Below, piece after piece: positions 61,681 to 64,000 of a stretch of DNA of 64,000 nucleotides. Positions within the stretch are counted from its first letter, which is position 1. Every line of letters starts with the position of its first letter. The translations under genes and the position numbers were made by a program. The notes below the pieces were generated by a model, which worked only from the letters and a program-made list of their open reading frames with translations, had not been told where the DNA came from and did no database searches. Source of the stretch: Paramecium sonneborni (taxonomy: Eukaryota; Ciliophora; Oligohymenophorea; Peniculida; Parameciidae); the NCBI GenBank assembly GCA_905182985.1, contig CAJJDN010000006.1:400946-464945 (forward strand), given 5' to 3'.

Positions 61681-62138
61681 TTAAAGTATCGCCAAGAATT
61701 AATTTATTAAAAATACTTTATAACCATTATAAATCGTTGTAAAGTCAATATTTTATTATATTTATTTATTAATTTTATAATATAAGTTTTTAATACTCTT
61801 TTAACTCTTATATATATATATAATTTATATGTATATTTTAAGAATATTAAAATATATATAAATTGAAACTCTTTCGTCTTTTTATACATTAATTTATGAA
61901 AAGATGGCTATTATTTTAATAGAAAAACAACAGGATGCTGTAAAAATCTATTTTAACCAAAGTATTTTTCCTTTTTTAAATGTTTTTTTTAATTTAAATA
62001 CTTCGATAATTTCTGAGTGGTATAATTTCTTAAACTTTTTAAATTTATGAAATTCATTAAAATTTTCTCATTTTCTTAAACATATATTATCTATATATTA
62101 TATCATTAAATTCTCCCTCGATTAATTTATTAAATTAA
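61681..62138. other. No confident gene
   Basis: AT-rich DNA with TA-repeat-like stretches (TATATATATATA near 61810). A 49-codon plus-strand frame at 61903 is not supported by any other feature. Confidence 0.35.
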
Positions 62139-62539
62139 TCATGTTAATATTTATTCTAATTATTTTTCTTTCCATTTTTTTAAGTAAATCTATTTTATTG
62201 AAATTTATGTTTTAAGATCTTCTGCCTCATAATTTTTTTTAATGATTTCTCTATTGATTTACCCAGGAGAAAGTAAATTTATAGGTAAGATAATTTTGTA
62301 ATCTTCTTATATTTTATATTTTAAAGTTTTTGTTGTGTTCTCTTGTTAATTAGACGAAGTAACTTAATCTTATAATAGTACCTAATATATATATAAATTA
62401 TGTAAAATACAAAATAATTTATATATTTCAATGAAGATTCATCAAAAATTAAGTTTAAACTTACATTTTTATAGATAGGATCTGATTTAAATACTAAATC
62501 CATTCTTTAATTAGAATATTTTTGATATAAATTATTCAT
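62139..62539 (-). CDS. Small unrecognised protein (123 residues)
   Basis: From ATG 62539: MNNLYQKYSNQRMDLVFKS, DPIYKNVSLNLIFDESSLK, YINYF, a 29-nt intron (beginning GTATTTTACATAATTTATA), then VLLQDQVTSSNQQENTTKT, YKIQEDYKIILPINLLSPG and KKNYEAEDLKTQISIKQIY. TGA at 62139; exactly 124 codons. The C-terminus is helical and basic. It lies 265 bp downstream of the PIAS-like gene on the same strand. Function unknown. Confidence 0.6.
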
Positions 62540-62803
62540 GAAATCAAACACTACTAGTATTACTGTACATTAATAAGGGCAGGAAATAGATACTCTATTA
62601 TCATTGGATATTTTGAAAACTTGATATTTTGGTTTTATCTCTATGATCTTTTTGGATGATCTGAAATTTACAAGCATCATTTGAAGAAAAAATAAACAAG
62701 AAATGATAAAAATATTTGGTTAAATTGTTTGTAGAGTTTGATATTATATTTATATTTTGAACTTTCTTTTTATAATTGTTTTATTATAAATTAAGAATAT
62801 TTA

Positions 62804-64000
62804 TCAATCAATTAGAATAGCATTTAATTCATTTTCACCTTAAGGTTGAAATTTACTTTATGAAATAATTTCATTTTCATTCTCGAATTAAAGAAAACTT
62901 CTTTCAAAATTATTATACCCTTATGAAATGAGATCACTATAACTTTTAATTTTTTTATCTGAAAATATTGGATAAAAAGGATCCATTGTATCTAAAGTAC
63001 CCTTAAAACTTTAAAATATTTCTTTACATTTTAATTAACAGTAATATAATCAAGTTTAATATTCAGCTATTAAAGTTTCTTCAAAATTTCCCATTAATAA
63101 TGATCGATTATCAAACTAATACAATTTTTTTTACAAATTGGACAAATCCATTTCATATGTTCTGCATGAATCATCATATCTAAATAATTATTTAAGCTAA
63201 AACACTATTGATGTTAACAAAATTCACCTCTAAATTATTATTAAATTTATACCTTGCAGGTATTTTTATTAAATCAAAGGAATATTAACAAATAAGACTA
63301 ACTTTAGATTTATCTACTTTGATTTCGTTTTTATAAACATCAATTTTAATTTGAGACAAGATACTCTTTTAAACTATAGAATGAATAACTTAATCCAAAC
63401 TTAAATCTTAAACCAAAAACAAACCGAAAATATAAATCTATTATGGTATTTCTTACCTCATCTTTGAATCTGGAATAATTTCTATGCAAGTGAGAGTGTA
63501 TTTTTTTTATATTCCATATGTTTTTTGAATTGTATCAAGATTAATTAAGATGCATTAGTCTTTTCTTTTTTTTAAACAAGATTTATCAATAAGAGGTTTA
63601 AATTCTTAAATAATTGCTCCATTAATTTGAAGAATACAACTATTAGGAAAAGTAAAATCTGTTAATCCATTTTTATTCATCATAACACATCTAATTTCAA
63701 GTTACAATCCAGGACATAAAAATAGCTCTTATTAAATTGTAAAATCAATATGGATTTTACTTTATTATTTTGATTAATATTAATATTCTAAATATCCTAA
63801 ATTGTAAATAATTTTTTTAAATGGATTCAATTTCTCAAATAAACAAGATTAACAAATTTTAATTTCATCTTCAATTTCTATCAATTTAATTTTTCCATCT
63901 ATTTGTTTACAATAATTACACTGATTTTAATTATTATTAATTTAAAGATATTTTTTTAATGTTGTATATTACTCAATACTATCATTGCTGACATCAATAA
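62804..64000 (-). CDS. PIAS/Siz-type SUMO E3 ligase (5' end off the window)
   Basis: SP-RING ligases recruit Ubc9 and transfer SUMO in the nucleus. The signature is clear: PARG|EFCQHQQCFSLNNYL, then HMKWICPICKKN and CISLIIDHYQWEILKKL, matching 'PARG..C.H.qCFd...yl....W.CP.C......L.iD..f..iL'. Upstream are a CxxC zinc pair (NQCNYCKQIDGKIKL, ICQSCLFEKLNPF) and a PINIT-like region (IDFTIQQELFLCPGLQLEI). Introns of 23 nt (GTATAAATTTAATAATAATTTAG) and 26 nt (GTAAAGAAATATTTTAAAGTTTTAAG) are needed. The C-terminus is an acidic tail (DPFYPIFSDKKIKSYSDLI) ending NAILID. The frame remains open at the right edge. Confidence 0.88.

Noticed and set aside
61801..61870. TA-rich repeats as a possible telomere or origin
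   Set aside because: There is no C4A2/C3A3 repeat, which Paramecium telomeres would show; simple TA runs are common at this base composition.
63000..63080. In-frame TGA and apparent frame shift in the SUMO ligase C-terminus
   Set aside because: A 26-nt intron (GTAAAGAAATATTTTAAAGTTTTAAG) bypasses it and restores a normal SP-RING C-terminal region.

Overview
The window looks like macronuclear DNA from a ciliate, almost certainly Paramecium or a close relative. It is very AT-rich. Recognisable proteins read through only if TAA and TAG are glutamine and TGA is the only stop. Genes are packed on both strands with gaps often under 100 bp, and many are cut by tiny GT..AG introns of about 20-30 nt. 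Secreted coiled-coil proteins of the trichocyst matrix type point to Paramecium. All gene models were translated by hand under this code, so exon ends inside long genes are approximate unless stated.

Layout. 1-3 kb: 3' part of a Tudor-SN gene and a small membrane protein. 3.7-6.2 kb: two diverged tandem paralogues of an unrecognised Q-rich family with degenerate DNA between them. 7.1-11.1 kb: UTP21/WDR36 and an unknown, possibly PAS-like protein. 11.5-19.6 kb: chaperonin CCT6, three secreted coiled-coil (trichocyst-matrix-type) genes, complex I 24-kDa subunit and RagA GTPase. 20-28 kb: LITAF-domain protein, an unknown protein, a frame-disrupted coiled-coil locus, citrate synthase, adenylate kinase and UTP13/TBL3. 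28-38 kb: coiled-coil proteins, an HEXXH protein, a papain-family protease, a ubiquitin-like/coiled-coil protein, an importin-alpha-like protein and a four-helix membrane protein. 38.9-41.3 kb: a 1,120-bp exact duplication either side of a single N, best read as an unmerged contig overlap. 41.8-51.3 kb: small and very Q/N-rich proteins and a ~1,690-residue cysteine-rich membrane protein. 52-64 kb: XMAP215/TOG protein, a Ser/Thr kinase, tRNA-Cys, asparagine synthetase, small unknown genes and a PIAS/Siz SUMO ligase running off the right end.

There is no operon logic; neighbours are mostly unrelated. Two UTP-B subunits of the small-subunit processome (UTP21, UTP13) lie about 16 kb apart, and two trichocyst-matrix-type genes are in tandem. 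I saw no mobile element, CRISPR or viral gene. The least explained material is the tandem Q-rich paralogues, the HEXXH protein, the 790-residue Q/N-rich protein and several lineage-specific coiled-coil genes.
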